This document shows, in pieces, positions 9,357-18,124 of a stretch of 39,740 bases of DNA. Made by a program: the position numbers and the translations under genes. Position 1 is the first letter of the stretch. Every line of letters starts with the position of its first letter. The stretch lies in the NCBI GenBank assembly GCA_002704825.1, contig PAIY01000170.1, positions 1 through 39,740 of the forward strand. The letters are read 5' to 3'. Below the pieces are notes generated by a model, which was not told the DNA's origin, did no database searches, and saw only the letters and a program-made list of their open reading frames with translations. Source of the DNA: Phycisphaeraceae bacterium. GTDB taxonomy: Bacteria > Planctomycetota > Phycisphaerae > Phycisphaerales > Phycisphaeraceae.

Positions 9357-12300
9357 TTATTCCAATTGATTCTGACCGCAGGTAATCGCCAGCAGCACAT
9401 ATTGAGAATTCGTCAGTCCTGCTTGAATCGAGATGGATTGGATGGTCTTGTCTGGATGCGGATTGTTCCATTGCGAGAGATTCAAACCCACGGGCGAGTG
9501 ATGCAGGTTTTTGCCCGTCCAGGCTACTTTGGCATTGCTCAGACGTGTTGGTGTGAACCAGTCTCCGACATCGATGAAGCGTTGGATGGGAACTTCCGTT
9601 GTACTGCCATCGGTGTAGGTCACGGTATAGCGAGCGACAACGTCACCTGCATTACCTGCAGACCAGCCAATGCAGTGAACAAGCCACATCGCATCGGCTT
9701 TGCGATTGATGGCGATGTTTGAGGTCTGTCGCATGAGTTTACTGCCATGTTTGGTGCTGCCAAAACTCAGGACGGCTTTATCGTTGTTGGCTTTGGGATC
9801 GACCAGTTGGACGGGGATACCTGCAAAAGTCACATGGGTGGGGAAGTCAGGGATGGGGACATCCATGCCGTTTTCGCGTCCATTGCCTTTGCCCGAGTGA
9901 TTGATCAGGAAAAAGCGCATGTCGTTTTCGCCTTGATCCGTCCAGCCGCCGACACCGTCATCTGCCATTTGATCAATGTAGCCCATGTTGGCATGTTCGG
10001 ACAGGTCCACAAAACTGTATTGGTAGGACGTCTGTTTTTCGTTGATGAATTGGCATTGCATGTTGGCCAGTAAGCGCGAGACAAGACGCAGGGATTTTTC
10101 GGGTAGCTGAGCCAGGGCATGTTCCCATTGAAGAGTGTCAAAGAGAATCGTCCCGTTGCCAGATTGGATTTTGACCATCAATGCCGGCGCTGTGAGTTGT
10201 TTGGTGTCCTTTGCAAAATAATTGGTATCCAGAACCCAGTCACCATTTTTTGCAACGACTTTGGCATCATCAAATATGGGACCGCCGTAATACATCTTGG
10301 GGATGTACCAGGCCAGGTCATAGTTGGGGACACCCGTGAAGAGTGCATCGTTCGGGGCGACACTCATCGTGCCGATCAGCTCTTTATCGATGGCTTTGAG
10401 CTTGGCATCTTCCGGGAGCAGGTCTTTGATTTTGTTGAATGTCTGTGGGGTAAAGCCGTGAAGCCAAAGGGTGCGTCCCCGGTTCAAAGCTGACTTGAGT
10501 TCATTGATGTTCAATTCTGCTGAACCATCAACCAGGATCGGCCCAACCTGTCCCACGCCTTCTGACTTGACGACTTTGACCTGCGTGAGCACGTCCTGCA
10601 TTCTGGTGTTGGAGCCTGCCAGGACATTGAGTGTTTGATACGTGCTTTGCGGGCGATTACAGCCATAGGTAATCAGGTTGGCCAATAGCTGTCTGGCAGC
10701 CGGTTCGGCATCCGTGAGTTGCAAGGTCGTCATGACATAGGTTCCCTTGCCGATGGGGATGTCGAGCAGGGGCGTCCAAGTGAGTCCGAAGCGTCCGCCT
10801 GAATCGATGATGGCTTGTTGTGGGCCGTGCTTGGGTTTGGAGAAAGTTTGGTAACTCATCACGTTGTCTGGTAACCAGTAGCTAAGCTGTGCTTGTTCAA
10901 GATGCTTTAACGCCGGGTGGTTGGCTGTGCGGATCCAGCATTGTGTGGTGGCATGGCGGTCATCGCGTTCGGGAAGTTCGGCTCGGTAGGGTTGCCAACC
11001 TTTCTGGGGCATCATCAAGGCAACACCGCCACGCTGGACAAATGCATCAACCTGCTCTTTCATATTGTCAGTAAAAGCATCGGTACCGATGATTAACAAC
11101 CGTGTGTGATCGGGAATGTCCAGGTTGTTTTGAGATAAAACACTGTCCAACTGCAGCGAATCAAGCAACGGTTTGAGACTGTTTTTCGGATCAACCAAGG
11201 CGATCTGCGATTGGTAGCTGGAGAGATTGATGTTGGGGACAATGTAGATGTCTTCCGTGTAGTAATCCAGTTCACGATATTCTGATCCACGCTTCCAGAA
11301 AATGCGCATGGTTAATTCTGCTTTGGCAGCTTCAGCACAGTCCGGGACGGGAATCTTGATCGTACCTGACCAATGACGTCCTACGCCAACCCAGGGTTCA
11401 ATGGATTGATCACAGACCAGTTGATTGCCGATTTTCAGCAGGTACTGCAATTTGGCGACTTCGGTGACACCATCATTGAAGATGGCAACCTTACGTTTAA
11501 AGACACCGCCAGCCTTGACGTTGGGGTGAAAATCAATCGGTGCGACCACCGCACGTTTGAGGAGTTTATCGCTGTCACCTGTCCATGGGTTCAGACCTGC
11601 GACCCCCATGTGTCGGTAGAAGTTGACCATCTTTTGCATGGTGTTCTGAAAGTAGTTGTCACGCTGTGGCTCGTTCATGCCACGGTCATAGCCTGATCGT
11701 CTGACGGCACGCCATTTGATCCAGTTGTAGACATCATCCCCGCCGTAGCTGGCATAGCTTTCCCAGTCACCGCCACCGCCAAACTCACCGAGAATCAAGG
11801 GGCGGTCCCATTTAAAGTTGCTCCGCCAGCCAACACCACCTTCGTCAGTTAACCAGTGGATGTCGTTGGGGACCATGAGCCCGGAGTTGGGATACTTTTT
11901 GCGCAACGTTCCTGCTGTGCCTTCGGGGTAATGGATGTTGATCACATCAAGAAGACCGTTCCAATAGTTGTCCCCGTCACCTTGTAGTGGGCGTGTTGGA
12001 TCGTGTTCGCGCATGACCTTGATAATCTGTTTGGCAACCGCCATTTCTTGGGGGCGATTGCGATCCCAGTAGGTTTCGTTGGTCAGGGAATACATCACCA
12101 CCGACGGTTCATTACGCAGATGTCTGGCCCATTGTTTGTAGTAGTCCAACACACCTGGCAACCAGACCTTGGCTTGCTCAGGATCATGCGGAAAGATGTT
12201 GGTCCATGAATACGAGGACTCAGGCACAACCATGATGCCACGTTCGTTGGCCTGGTGAATCAGATCCGCGTTATACGCACCAAGGTGTTGGCGGATACTG

Positions 12301-13388
12301 TTGATGGATGAGGAACGGCGGGTGATGGTCGTTTCTTCGGGCTGTTGCTCCAGCGTTTTGAGCGAGTTCAGCGATGATTGACGCAGCATGACGACACGCT
12401 TGCCATTGAGCCGTAAATCCTTGCCTTGGGTTGTGAACTCACGGAAGCCGAAGGTTTGTTGGTAGCTGTCGATTTTCCTGTCATCACGAATCAGCGAAAT
12501 GTCAGCGATGTACATCTCCGGCGTGGTGAGTGACCAGAGAATCGGTGCGACCCAGTTTTCCTTCAGATGCGTGACCACGGTCTTGTTACCAGCCACGGTG
12601 ATCGGATCGCTCGTGAAGCTGCCAACGATGTGCAATGGATCACGTGCCGATCGGACATCGACCTGCATTTTGAGTTTGGCTTGTGAGCTGGTGTGATTGA
12701 TCAACGTGGTTTGAAAGTCGATGTGTTTCTGGCTGACACTGGTTTTGACGAACACATCTTCCACTGCGATTTCTGGCCTGAATTCCAGGCGAATCGGGCC
12801 ACGCAAGCCGAACCTCGCGCCCATGCTCGGGGCGATGTAAACTTTGGCTTTGGGATCGATAAGGCCTTCGCGTGTGGTCAAGGCAATGAGAATTTCATTG
12901 TCGCCGGGTTTGATCTGATCGGTGATATTCAAGTCGATGGGCAAGGTGGCTTGGATGGACTGAGCTACAAACTGCCCATTGACAAAGTAACCCGAACGAT
13001 AGGATGCGCCTGCCAATGACAGATAAACGGTTCGGTTTTGAAGCATGTCCGCAGGGATGTTGATGGTTCGCTTAAGCCAGACGCTGCGGTTGGTGACGAC
13101 TTTGAATGTGCCATCCGAATTCAGATAGGTTTCGGGTTTGACATTGCAGTACATCCACATGGGGTCTGTGGACTGGAGAATCTGCGAATACTTATTGATA
13201 GTGGGAACTTGCGATTGAGCCCAGGTCAGAAGCATTGGCAATTGGGTGACATTGATCGTGTCCGAGATCGCTTCCTGCCAATCGTCGGAAGCGAGATTGA
13301 TCTGCGAGCGGTAGTCTGCCAAAAGTGGGTTGGTTGATAGAAGACCGATGAGCAGGCATAGGATGATCTTTGTCACCTGATGTAACAT
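9357..13388 (-). CDS. Second giant secreted GH2-type glycosidase
   Basis: The protein is 1343 residues. The ATG at 13388 has GGAGT (13399-13395) 6 bases upstream. The N-terminus (MLHQVTKIILCLLIGLLSTN) is a signal peptide ending near LLA-D. A sugar-binding fold (about 70-210) and an Ig-like domain precede a TIM barrel carrying SLTNE (Glu438, acid/base) and LILGEFGG (Glu535, nucleophile), both in the expected GH2 order. Residues about 740-930 form an alpha/beta module with RLLIIGTDAF, similar in position to the amidotransferase-like region of the other GH2 protein. Residues from about 1128 to the end match that protein's C-terminal domain in pattern (DLSEHANMGY here, DLASAGNRGY there). It follows its GntR-type regulator by 45 bases on the same strand, so the two are probably co-transcribed. 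Secreted, likely beta-galactosidase or a related activity. Confidence 0.88.
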   Translation of the reverse strand: MLHQVTKIILCLLIGLLSTNPLLADYRSQINLASDDWQEAISDTINVTQLPMLLTWAQSQVPTINKYSQILQSTDPMWMYCNVKPETYLNSDGTFKVVTNRSVWLKRTINIPADMLQNRTVYLSLAGASYRSGYFVNGQFVAQSIQATLPIDLNITDQIKPGDNEILIALTTREGLIDPKAKVYIAPSMGARFGLRGPIRLEFRPEIAVEDVFVKTSVSQKHIDFQTTLINHTSSQAKLKMQVDVRSARDPLHIVGSFTSDPITVAGNKTVVTHLKENWVAPILWSLTTPEMYIADISLIRDDRKIDSYQQTFGFREFTTQGKDLRLNGKRVVMLRQSSLNSLKTLEQQPEETTITRRSSSINSIRQHLGAYNADLIHQANERGIMVVPESSYSWTNIFPHDPEQAKVWLPGVLDYYKQWARHLRNEPSVVMYSLTNETYWDRNRPQEMAVAKQIIKVMREHDPTRPLQGDGDNYWNGLLDVINIHYPEGTAGTLRKKYPNSGLMVPNDIHWLTDEGGVGWRSNFKWDRPLILGEFGGGGDWESYASYGGDDVYNWIKWRAVRRSGYDRGMNEPQRDNYFQNTMQKMVNFYRHMGVAGLNPWTGDSDKLLKRAVVAPIDFHPNVKAGGVFKRKVAIFNDGVTEVAKLQYLLKIGNQLVCDQSIEPWVGVGRHWSGTIKIPVPDCAEAAKAELTMRIFWKRGSEYRELDYYTEDIYIVPNINLSSYQSQIALVDPKNSLKPLLDSLQLDSVLSQNNLDIPDHTRLLIIGTDAFTDNMKEQVDAFVQRGGVALMMPQKGWQPYRAELPERDDRHATTQCWIRTANHPALKHLEQAQLSYWLPDNVMSYQTFSKPKHGPQQAIIDSGGRFGLTWTPLLDIPIGKGTYVMTTLQLTDAEPAARQLLANLITYGCNRPQSTYQTLNVLAGSNTRMQDVLTQVKVVKSEGVGQVGPILVDGSAELNINELKSALNRGRTLWLHGFTPQTFNKIKDLLPEDAKLKAIDKELIGTMSVAPNDALFTGVPNYDLAWYIPKMYYGGPIFDDAKVVAKNGDWVLDTNYFAKDTKQLTAPALMVKIQSGNGTILFDTLQWEHALAQLPEKSLRLVSRLLANMQCQFINEKQTSYQYSFVDLSEHANMGYIDQMADDGVGGWTDQGENDMRFFLINHSGKGNGRENGMDVPIPDFPTHVTFAGIPVQLVDPKANNDKAVLSFGSTKHGSKLMRQTSNIAINRKADAMWLVHCIGWSAGNAGDVVARYTVTYTDGSTTEVPIQRFIDVGDWFTPTRLSNAKVAWTGKNLHHSPVGLNLSQWNNPHPDKTIQSISIQAGLTNSQYVLLAITCGQNQLE

Positions 13389-13433
13389 CGCAAAACTCCG
13401 TGTGTTTGTTTATCTAAATAAGTCGGTTGGTGT

Positions 13434-14483
13434 TTATTCAGGAATGTTATAGCTTTCGCTGATTTTGACGCGTTTGATTTCTTTGCCGCTAAGTATGTTG
13501 TCCAGCAACATGGTGGCAGCGACATGGCCGATATCCGGTCGTAGTCTGCCGGGTTGGGGAACATGTTTGACTTTGGGATACCGTTTGAGCAGGATCGGCA
13601 GGTGTGGAAAATCTGAAACCAGCACTTGAGGCCGTTGGCTTGTGGGGATGGATGACAGTGTTTTGAACAGATGATCAATCAGCCGACCGCCACCTTCGGA
13701 CATGATGGCAGTGACTTCATTGGCGTCAAGCATCTGCTCCAGGCGTTCAGGTTCATCATGCGGGGCTGCGATACAGTGATCCGCGGTGAGTTTTATGCCC
13801 TGGCGCTTTAGCGCATCGACAACACCTGCTGCACAAGCCTGTTCGTAATCGCGTCCGGTGTAAGCAACTTGACGATGGCCAAGATGTTTGAGCAATCCAG
13901 CGCGGGCCTGGATAATGCGTTTGCTGTCGTAGGTCACTGCTGCTGTGCCAAGAATTTCATCATCTTCAAAATGACGCAACTGAATCACGGCCAGCGGGAA
14001 TTCATCATCCTGATCGATGGCATCAATCGTTTGCTTGGCCTGGTAGGGCGGGTCAAACCAGATCAACCCTTCCACTCCGTGAGCCAATGCCAGATCATAA
14101 AGCTGATCAAAGGTCGCGACCTGCAAGACCTGGGCGGAGAAGTTATTGGTGTTAAGCACTTCCAGAATGGATGCAACATTGCGACACTCACCGATAAAGG
14201 GCGATGTCATGCCATCCTCAAACAGCAGGCCGATCTTCCGACATCGCAAATGCTCGGGCACCACGTAGTATCCCTTTTTCGGATAACTCTGAACGAAACT
14301 CTCAGCAACCATTCGCGAGATCGCCTTGTGGTAGGTCATGGAGCTGACCCCAAAACGCTCTGCCATCTCACGGAGTGAAGGAAGCCAGCCACCGTCGGGA
14401 TAATCCTCATGGAACATCAGGCGTAGTTGCTTGATGGTCTTGATGAGCGCTTTGCCGTTGCTGGTTCGTTTTTTGGTTATCAT
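13434..14483 (-). CDS. GntR-type winged-helix regulator with LacI-like sugar-binding domain
   Basis: The protein is 349 residues from the ATG at 14483, which has AGGA (14493-14490) 6 bases upstream. The frame stays open to an ATG at 14561, but that start would lie upstream of the predicted promoter and lacks a binding site. Residues about 36-80 form a GntR winged helix (GGWLPSLREMAERFGVS, then AISRMVAESFVQ and the wing KKGYYVVPE). The rest is a periplasmic-binding-protein-like effector domain (RKIGLLFEDG, GLIWFDPP, HRQVAYTGRDYE). The length equals that of the paralog at 15543-16592, which supports the start. Its promoter carries a 26-base palindrome over the -10 box, implying autoregulation. 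It precedes the GH2 gene in one operon and probably controls it. Confidence 0.9.
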   Translation of the reverse strand: MITKKRTSNGKALIKTIKQLRLMFHEDYPDGGWLPSLREMAERFGVSSMTYHKAISRMVAESFVQSYPKKGYYVVPEHLRCRKIGLLFEDGMTSPFIGECRNVASILEVLNTNNFSAQVLQVATFDQLYDLALAHGVEGLIWFDPPYQAKQTIDAIDQDDEFPLAVIQLRHFEDDEILGTAAVTYDSKRIIQARAGLLKHLGHRQVAYTGRDYEQACAAGVVDALKRQGIKLTADHCIAAPHDEPERLEQMLDANEVTAIMSEGGGRLIDHLFKTLSSIPTSQRPQVLVSDFPHLPILLKRYPKVKHVPQPGRLRPDIGHVAATMLLDNILSGKEIKRVKISESYNIPE

Positions 14484-14496
14484 GGTCGTTCCTGGG

Positions 14497-14522
14497 TCTG
14501 TCATAAAAAATAATATGACAGA
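14497..14522. promoter_or_regulatory. 26-base palindromic operator over the -10 box of the GntR-GH2 operon
   Basis: Perfect 9-base arms TCTGTCATA (14497-14505) and TATGACAGA (14514-14522) flank an 8-base A/T spacer. The element contains the -10 hexamer of the minus-strand promoter, so a bound protein would block RNA polymerase. The adjacent regulator is the obvious candidate for binding; this is inferred. Confidence 0.7.
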
Positions 14523-14537
14523 TGATGGATTTGTCAA
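14510..14537 (-). promoter_or_regulatory. Sigma70-type promoter of the GntR-GH2 operon
   Basis: On the minus strand a perfect -35 TTGACA (14537-14532) is followed after 16 bases by TATTAT (14515-14510). Transcription would start near 14503, giving a short leader before the ATG at 14483. Confidence 0.7.
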
Positions 14538-14550
14538 TCCGACGTGACTA

Positions 14551-14597
14551 GTATTTTTCAACTGATCTGCGAACGAAGATATCAGGTTGAAAAATAC
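14551..14597. repeat. Long imperfect inverted repeat between divergent genes
   Basis: GTATTTTTCAACTGAT (14551-14566) is the reverse complement of ATCAGGTTGAAAAATAC (14581-14597) except for one extra base in the second arm. The loop is 14 bases. This is the longest inverted repeat I found in the window. It lies upstream of both the GntR promoter and the prepilin gene. It could be an operator for an unidentified protein, a bidirectional terminator or a remnant of inserted DNA. Confidence 0.7.
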
Positions 14598-14801
14598 CGG
14601 GCTTCAAGCAGCAGGCAAGCACGAACCGTTTTGCAGTTTGACATTGAATCTGCGAGGAGAAAGTGCGTTGTTTGCCGCAGGCTATCAGTTTGTCATAACC
14701 GGGGTGGGACATCAAGACATGTTGTTTGATGTATGAAAAGTACTGTATCAACGATTAACGACTCATCCAATAGCCAATCCATTTCCTGTAAGGAGTAAGT
14801 G
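14598..14801. other. Gene-free leader region upstream of the prepilin-like gene
   Basis: No gene was found here. The only weak promoter candidate is TTGTTT (14722-14727) and TATCAA (14746-14751) with an 18-base spacer. An imperfect dyad TTGAT (14726-14730) / ATCAA (14747-14751) surrounds it. A single TGTCATA (14693-14699) resembles one half of the GntR palindrome at 14497-14522 but has no partner arm. Together with the elements at 14484-14597 this fills the 318-base gap between the regulator and the prepilin gene. Confidence 0.3.
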
Positions 14802-15530
14802 ATGCAAAGATCCAAGGCATTTACACTGATTGAACTGCTGGTTGTGATTTCGATCATTTCACTACTGATCAACATTCTGCTTCCGGCCTTGGGTGCGGCT
14901 CGCGCCAGTGGGCGGGCGATTCAATGTGCTGCCAACATGCGTGGGGTCGGGCTGGGGGTCGCATCCTACTGTGATGCTTATCGAAATCACTATCCCAATT
15001 ACCGCTTTGCCTATGCCAACGGCCCCGGTGGTTATATTTCGTGGGATCATTTTATCGGGGGTGAATTCCTGAACATGGGTGTTGCCTACCCGACATGGGC
15101 AGATGGCAAACGTCCTCCGGGGATTCTGGCTTGCCCGTCATCGCAGTTGGTCATGTCGACTTACAATCGTTCCGACTACACCGCCAATCGACACCTGATG
15201 CCAGAGTGGAATACGATCTCACCACGTGTCGATGACATTCTTAATCCCAGTGACATTGTGGTACTTGTCGAGGGGTACAACATTGGTGCCATCAGTGCCT
15301 GGCGTGCCGACTCTGCGGGTGTGCTTTACACCACAATGGGCTTGCATGGCCGTCATACCAACGGGATGGCAAGCAATGATCGCAGCAACACGGTCAATTC
15401 GCTCTATGCCGATGGCCATGTCCAAAAACAAAAAATCGAAGCGTTGGTCTACGATGTCTCAACCTCAGCAGCCGTGGAAAACATGTGGCGAAACAAAGCG
15501 CCTTGGAAGCCGAATCTCAGTAGTGATTAA
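14802..15530 (+). CDS. Prepilin-like protein with C-terminal DGH motif
   Basis: The protein is 242 residues from the ATG at 14802. AGGAG (14791-14795) lies 6 bases upstream, which favours this ATG over the GTG directly before it. The N-terminus (MQRSKAFTLIELLVVISIIS) is a class III prepilin signal, here with Ala in place of Gly before the FTLIEL sequence, so cleavage would be after Ala. LLPALGAARASGRAIQCAAN follows, then a family-type C-terminal section with LYADGHVQ. It sits between two GntR-type regulators, convergent with the second (12-base gap), and is not in an obvious operon with a glycosidase. It should be an inner-membrane or surface pseudopilin-like protein with a soluble beta-rich domain. 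The ligand is unknown. Confidence 0.87.
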   Translation: MQRSKAFTLIELLVVISIISLLINILLPALGAARASGRAIQCAANMRGVGLGVASYCDAYRNHYPNYRFAYANGPGGYISWDHFIGGEFLNMGVAYPTWADGKRPPGILACPSSQLVMSTYNRSDYTANRHLMPEWNTISPRVDDILNPSDIVVLVEGYNIGAISAWRADSAGVLYTTMGLHGRHTNGMASNDRSNTVNSLYADGHVQKQKIEALVYDVSTSAAVENMWRNKAPWKPNLSSD

Positions 15531-15542
15531 ATGTTCATGGAT

Positions 15543-16592
15543 TCAATCCGTCTGATCACGAATTTGCCCAAGCAATGCTTGTACTGCGAGCACACCAAGA
15601 CTGCTTTGAGAAGGGTCCGGGGGTGCCAGGATTTTGGACTTGGGATAACCAGCCAGAATCTGCGGGACTCGGGTCTGGAGCACCTGGATAAACGCTTTGC
15701 TATGCAGGTGAACCTCAGGTTTGGATTTCTCTGGCAACGTCCTTAAGGCTTCAAACAGATACATCATGATGTCCATGTGCCCGTTGGCAAGGATGCCGGT
15801 GTAGCCTTTGGCCGTGATTAACTCACAGAGTTCATGCATGTTCAGAAAGCTTTTTTCAAAGCAGTCATGGCGTGTGAACTTGATGCCAGCTTGAGTGATC
15901 TGTTTCAAGGCGCCGCTGGCTTTGAGTTTGTCGTAACTTCCCTGAAACAGAAAACGTCTGTGATCTTGCTTAAGCAGATATGCCACGCGTTGGCAGAGAT
16001 GATCCGTTGTTTCCTGCTTGACCACATCAATCCCGCTGACGATTACTTGCGAATCGGCTGATGCGACAACAAAAGGCAGACGGTCCTTGCATTGCTGATA
16101 CGCTCGGATGGCATCGCAGTCTTTAAGTTGTGGGTCAAACCAGATGAGTCCCTTCATGTAGTAGGCTTGAGCGATTTCAAAAGCCTGCTGCGCACTGGGC
16201 ATCTGAATGAGTTGTGTGTCGAAGTGGTTTTCTGCCAGCGTTTCGACAATCGCGCTGACGTCGGACATGTAGCCTTCTTTACTTTTGGTGTAGTGATGCC
16301 AAAGGAAGGGGACATGTTCACCGCCATGAAAAATCAGGCCGATCTTCTGACAACGCAGAATCTCGGGAATGACATAGTGACCACGGTTGGCAAAGGGTTT
16401 GACGATGCCTTCATTTTCCAGAAATTTGATCGCCCGGACATAAGTCAAGTGACTGGTCCCCATCAACTCCGCCATCTTGCGTCCAGCAGGCAGCCAGCCG
16501 CCATCACGATAGTCATTCTCACGGATATAGGCCTGGAGCCTGGCAATGTTGCGTAAATAGGCCTTGGCCTGAATCGGGTTTTCTTGACTCAT
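15543..16592 (-). CDS. GntR-type winged-helix regulator with LacI-like sugar-binding domain (paralog)
   Basis: The protein is 349 residues with ATG at 16592; AGGAAC lies just upstream. A winged helix occupies residues about 32-78 (GGWLPAGRKMAELMGTS, then AIKFLENEGIVKPF and the wing NRGHYVIPE). A periplasmic-binding-like effector domain follows (CQKIGLIFHGG, KGLIWFDPQ, RRFLFQGSYDKL). It is the same length as the regulator at 13434-14483 and shares the GLIWFDP segment, so they are paralogs. It is divergent from the GH29 fucosidase gene. A 26-base palindrome over the fucosidase -10 box lies between them, so it probably represses the fucosidase and perhaps itself. The inducer is likely a fucose-containing sugar, by context only. 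Confidence 0.9.
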   Translation of the reverse strand: MSQENPIQAKAYLRNIARLQAYIRENDYRDGGWLPAGRKMAELMGTSHLTYVRAIKFLENEGIVKPFANRGHYVIPEILRCQKIGLIFHGGEHVPFLWHHYTKSKEGYMSDVSAIVETLAENHFDTQLIQMPSAQQAFEIAQAYYMKGLIWFDPQLKDCDAIRAYQQCKDRLPFVVASADSQVIVSGIDVVKQETTDHLCQRVAYLLKQDHRRFLFQGSYDKLKASGALKQITQAGIKFTRHDCFEKSFLNMHELCELITAKGYTGILANGHMDIMMYLFEALRTLPEKSKPEVHLHSKAFIQVLQTRVPQILAGYPKSKILAPPDPSQSSLGVLAVQALLGQIRDQTD

Positions 16593-16655
16593 AGCAGTTC
16601 CTGATACCTTTGTTAAAGAAACTTGTCAAAGCGTGATAAATGATACCGTGATGGC

Positions 16656-16683
16656 TTGACTCTGGAATTGTATTAACTATATT
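16656..16683 (+). promoter_or_regulatory. Sigma70-type promoter of the fucosidase gene
   Basis: The -35 TTGACT (16656-16661) and -10 TATATT (16678-16683) are separated by 16 bases, as in the other promoters proposed here. The start would be near 16690, giving a leader of about 58 bases. Confidence 0.7.
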
Positions 16684-16692
16684 TAATACAAT
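16667..16692. promoter_or_regulatory. 26-base palindromic operator over the fucosidase -10 box
   Basis: Perfect 10-base arms ATTGTATTAA (16667-16676) and TTAATACAAT (16683-16692) flank a 6-base spacer. The total length and the position over the -10 box match the palindrome at 14497-14522, but the arm sequence differs. That is expected if each of the two paralogous GntR-type regulators has its own site. Confidence 0.75.
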
Positions 16693-16747
16693 AAAATTGG
16701 CAGCTGGATCTGCCGGTTCAATCTCAAACACCAGATGGAGTTTTAGT

Positions 16748-18106
16748 ATGTCTGCTGACAAGACCGCAGAGGTAGCTCAACAGCACGAGGTCATTGGTAA
16801 CCTGGAATGTAAGCCCCATGCATCGTTCCAACGGACGACGCACCCCGATGCGCAATGGTTTGCCGATGCAGGTTTGGGGTTGTTTTTGCATTGGGGGCTT
16901 TCCAGTGTCAAGGGACAGTGTGATCTTTCCTGGGGAATGATGAATGCGCCGTGTCAGCCCAGCGAGCACATCAAGAATTATGGTTTACCAGCCTGTCGAG
17001 CGATCATGACGCCGCGTCATTACTGGGATCAGGCCAAATATTTCAACCCGGACCGTTATGATCCGGGCAAGTGGGTGAAGGCTGCTAAAAAAGCGGGGAT
17101 CCAGTATGCCGTACTCACCACCCGTCATCACGAAGGCTTTGCGATGTGGCCCAGTGACTATGGTGATTTCAGCACGAAAAATTACATGGGCGGTCGTGAT
17201 CTGTTAGCAGATTACGTCAAAGCCTGTCGCGATCATGATATCAAGGTTGGTTTCTATTATTCGCCACCGGATTGGTATTGGGATCGTCACCATATGTCAT
17301 TTAACTACGGTGCGGACAGTCCGCCTATGGGGTTGGATCACGAGCCGATTACGCTGCCTCAGAGCAGTCCGGAAGAACAAGCCAAACGCGAGGATGCGTT
17401 CAATGATTATGTTCGTGGCCAGGTGACCGAACTGTTAACACGCTATGGCAAGATCGACATCATCTGGTTTGACGGACGACTGCCACGCGAAGAAAACACC
17501 ATCTCAATCGAAGAAATCCGTGAACTTCAACCGGGTATTCTCATTAACCCACGTGGGCATGGTTATGGTGATTTCAACACGCCCGAGTGTCGTTTCCCCG
17601 CTGAACGTTTTAAGCCGGGGGACTGGTGGGAGCTTTGCTACGTCTTTTCAGATGGTGCCTGGGGGTATCTGAATCATGAATGCTATAAGCCCATGGGATG
17701 GTTGCTTGCTGAGCTTTCCAAAGTGCGTTCATGGGATGGCAATTTTCTGCCCAATGTCGGGCCCGATGGTCATGGTGAGTTGCCTGCTTCGTACTATCAT
17801 CGCATGGAGCAATTGGCTCAGTGGATGGAACACAGCGGTGAGTCCGTTCAGGGGACCCAGGGGTGTAAGTGGCCCCAGGATTGTAATGTGCCCGTGACCC
17901 GTAAGGGCAACACCTATTACCTGCACCTGGATTGGGTATTCATTGATCAGGTCACACTCAAAGACATCGACCAACCCCAGAGTCTGATTCATCTGCGCAC
18001 GCGAACACCTGTCGATTTTGTCTATGAGAATCGAACACTGACATTCACGTTGGATAAGAATCTCAGGACGATAGAAACTGACGTGGTCAAACTGACGTTG
18101 GCTTGA
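16748..18106 (+). CDS. GH29 alpha-L-fucosidase, cytoplasmic
   Basis: The protein is 452 residues from the ATG at 16748, with GGAG (16737-16740) 7 bases upstream. An upstream in-frame ATG at 16697 lacks a binding site and lies too close to the promoter start. GH29 features are in order: FADAGLGLFLHWGLSS near the N-terminus, YAVLTTRHHEGFAMWPS with the paired His, VGFYYSPPDWYW, and IIWFDGR, in which Asp242 is the expected nucleophile. A short C-terminal beta-sandwich completes it. It hydrolyses terminal alpha-L-fucosides with retention of configuration. There is no signal peptide, so it should act on imported oligosaccharides. It is controlled by its own promoter and the palindrome shared with the divergent regulator. 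The GH29 assignment is firm; linkage preference is not known. Confidence 0.92.
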   Translation: MSADKTAEVAQQHEVIGNLECKPHASFQRTTHPDAQWFADAGLGLFLHWGLSSVKGQCDLSWGMMNAPCQPSEHIKNYGLPACRAIMTPRHYWDQAKYFNPDRYDPGKWVKAAKKAGIQYAVLTTRHHEGFAMWPSDYGDFSTKNYMGGRDLLADYVKACRDHDIKVGFYYSPPDWYWDRHHMSFNYGADSPPMGLDHEPITLPQSSPEEQAKREDAFNDYVRGQVTELLTRYGKIDIIWFDGRLPREENTISIEEIRELQPGILINPRGHGYGDFNTPECRFPAERFKPGDWWELCYVFSDGAWGYLNHECYKPMGWLLAELSKVRSWDGNFLPNVGPDGHGELPASYYHRMEQLAQWMEHSGESVQGTQGCKWPQDCNVPVTRKGNTYYLHLDWVFIDQVTLKDIDQPQSLIHLRTRTPVDFVYENRTLTFTLDKNLRTIETDVVKLTLA

Positions 18107-18124
18107 TGGCGTCTGCCGATTAAC

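Noticed and set aside
14484..14561. A longer form of the GntR-type regulator starting at 14561
   Set aside because: The added residues cover the promoter and palindrome, and the 14483 start gives the same length as the paralog.
14690..14717. TGTCATA followed by GGGACAT as a second GntR operator in front of the 14802 prepilin
   Set aside because: The second arm does not match TATGACA; only a half-site is present.
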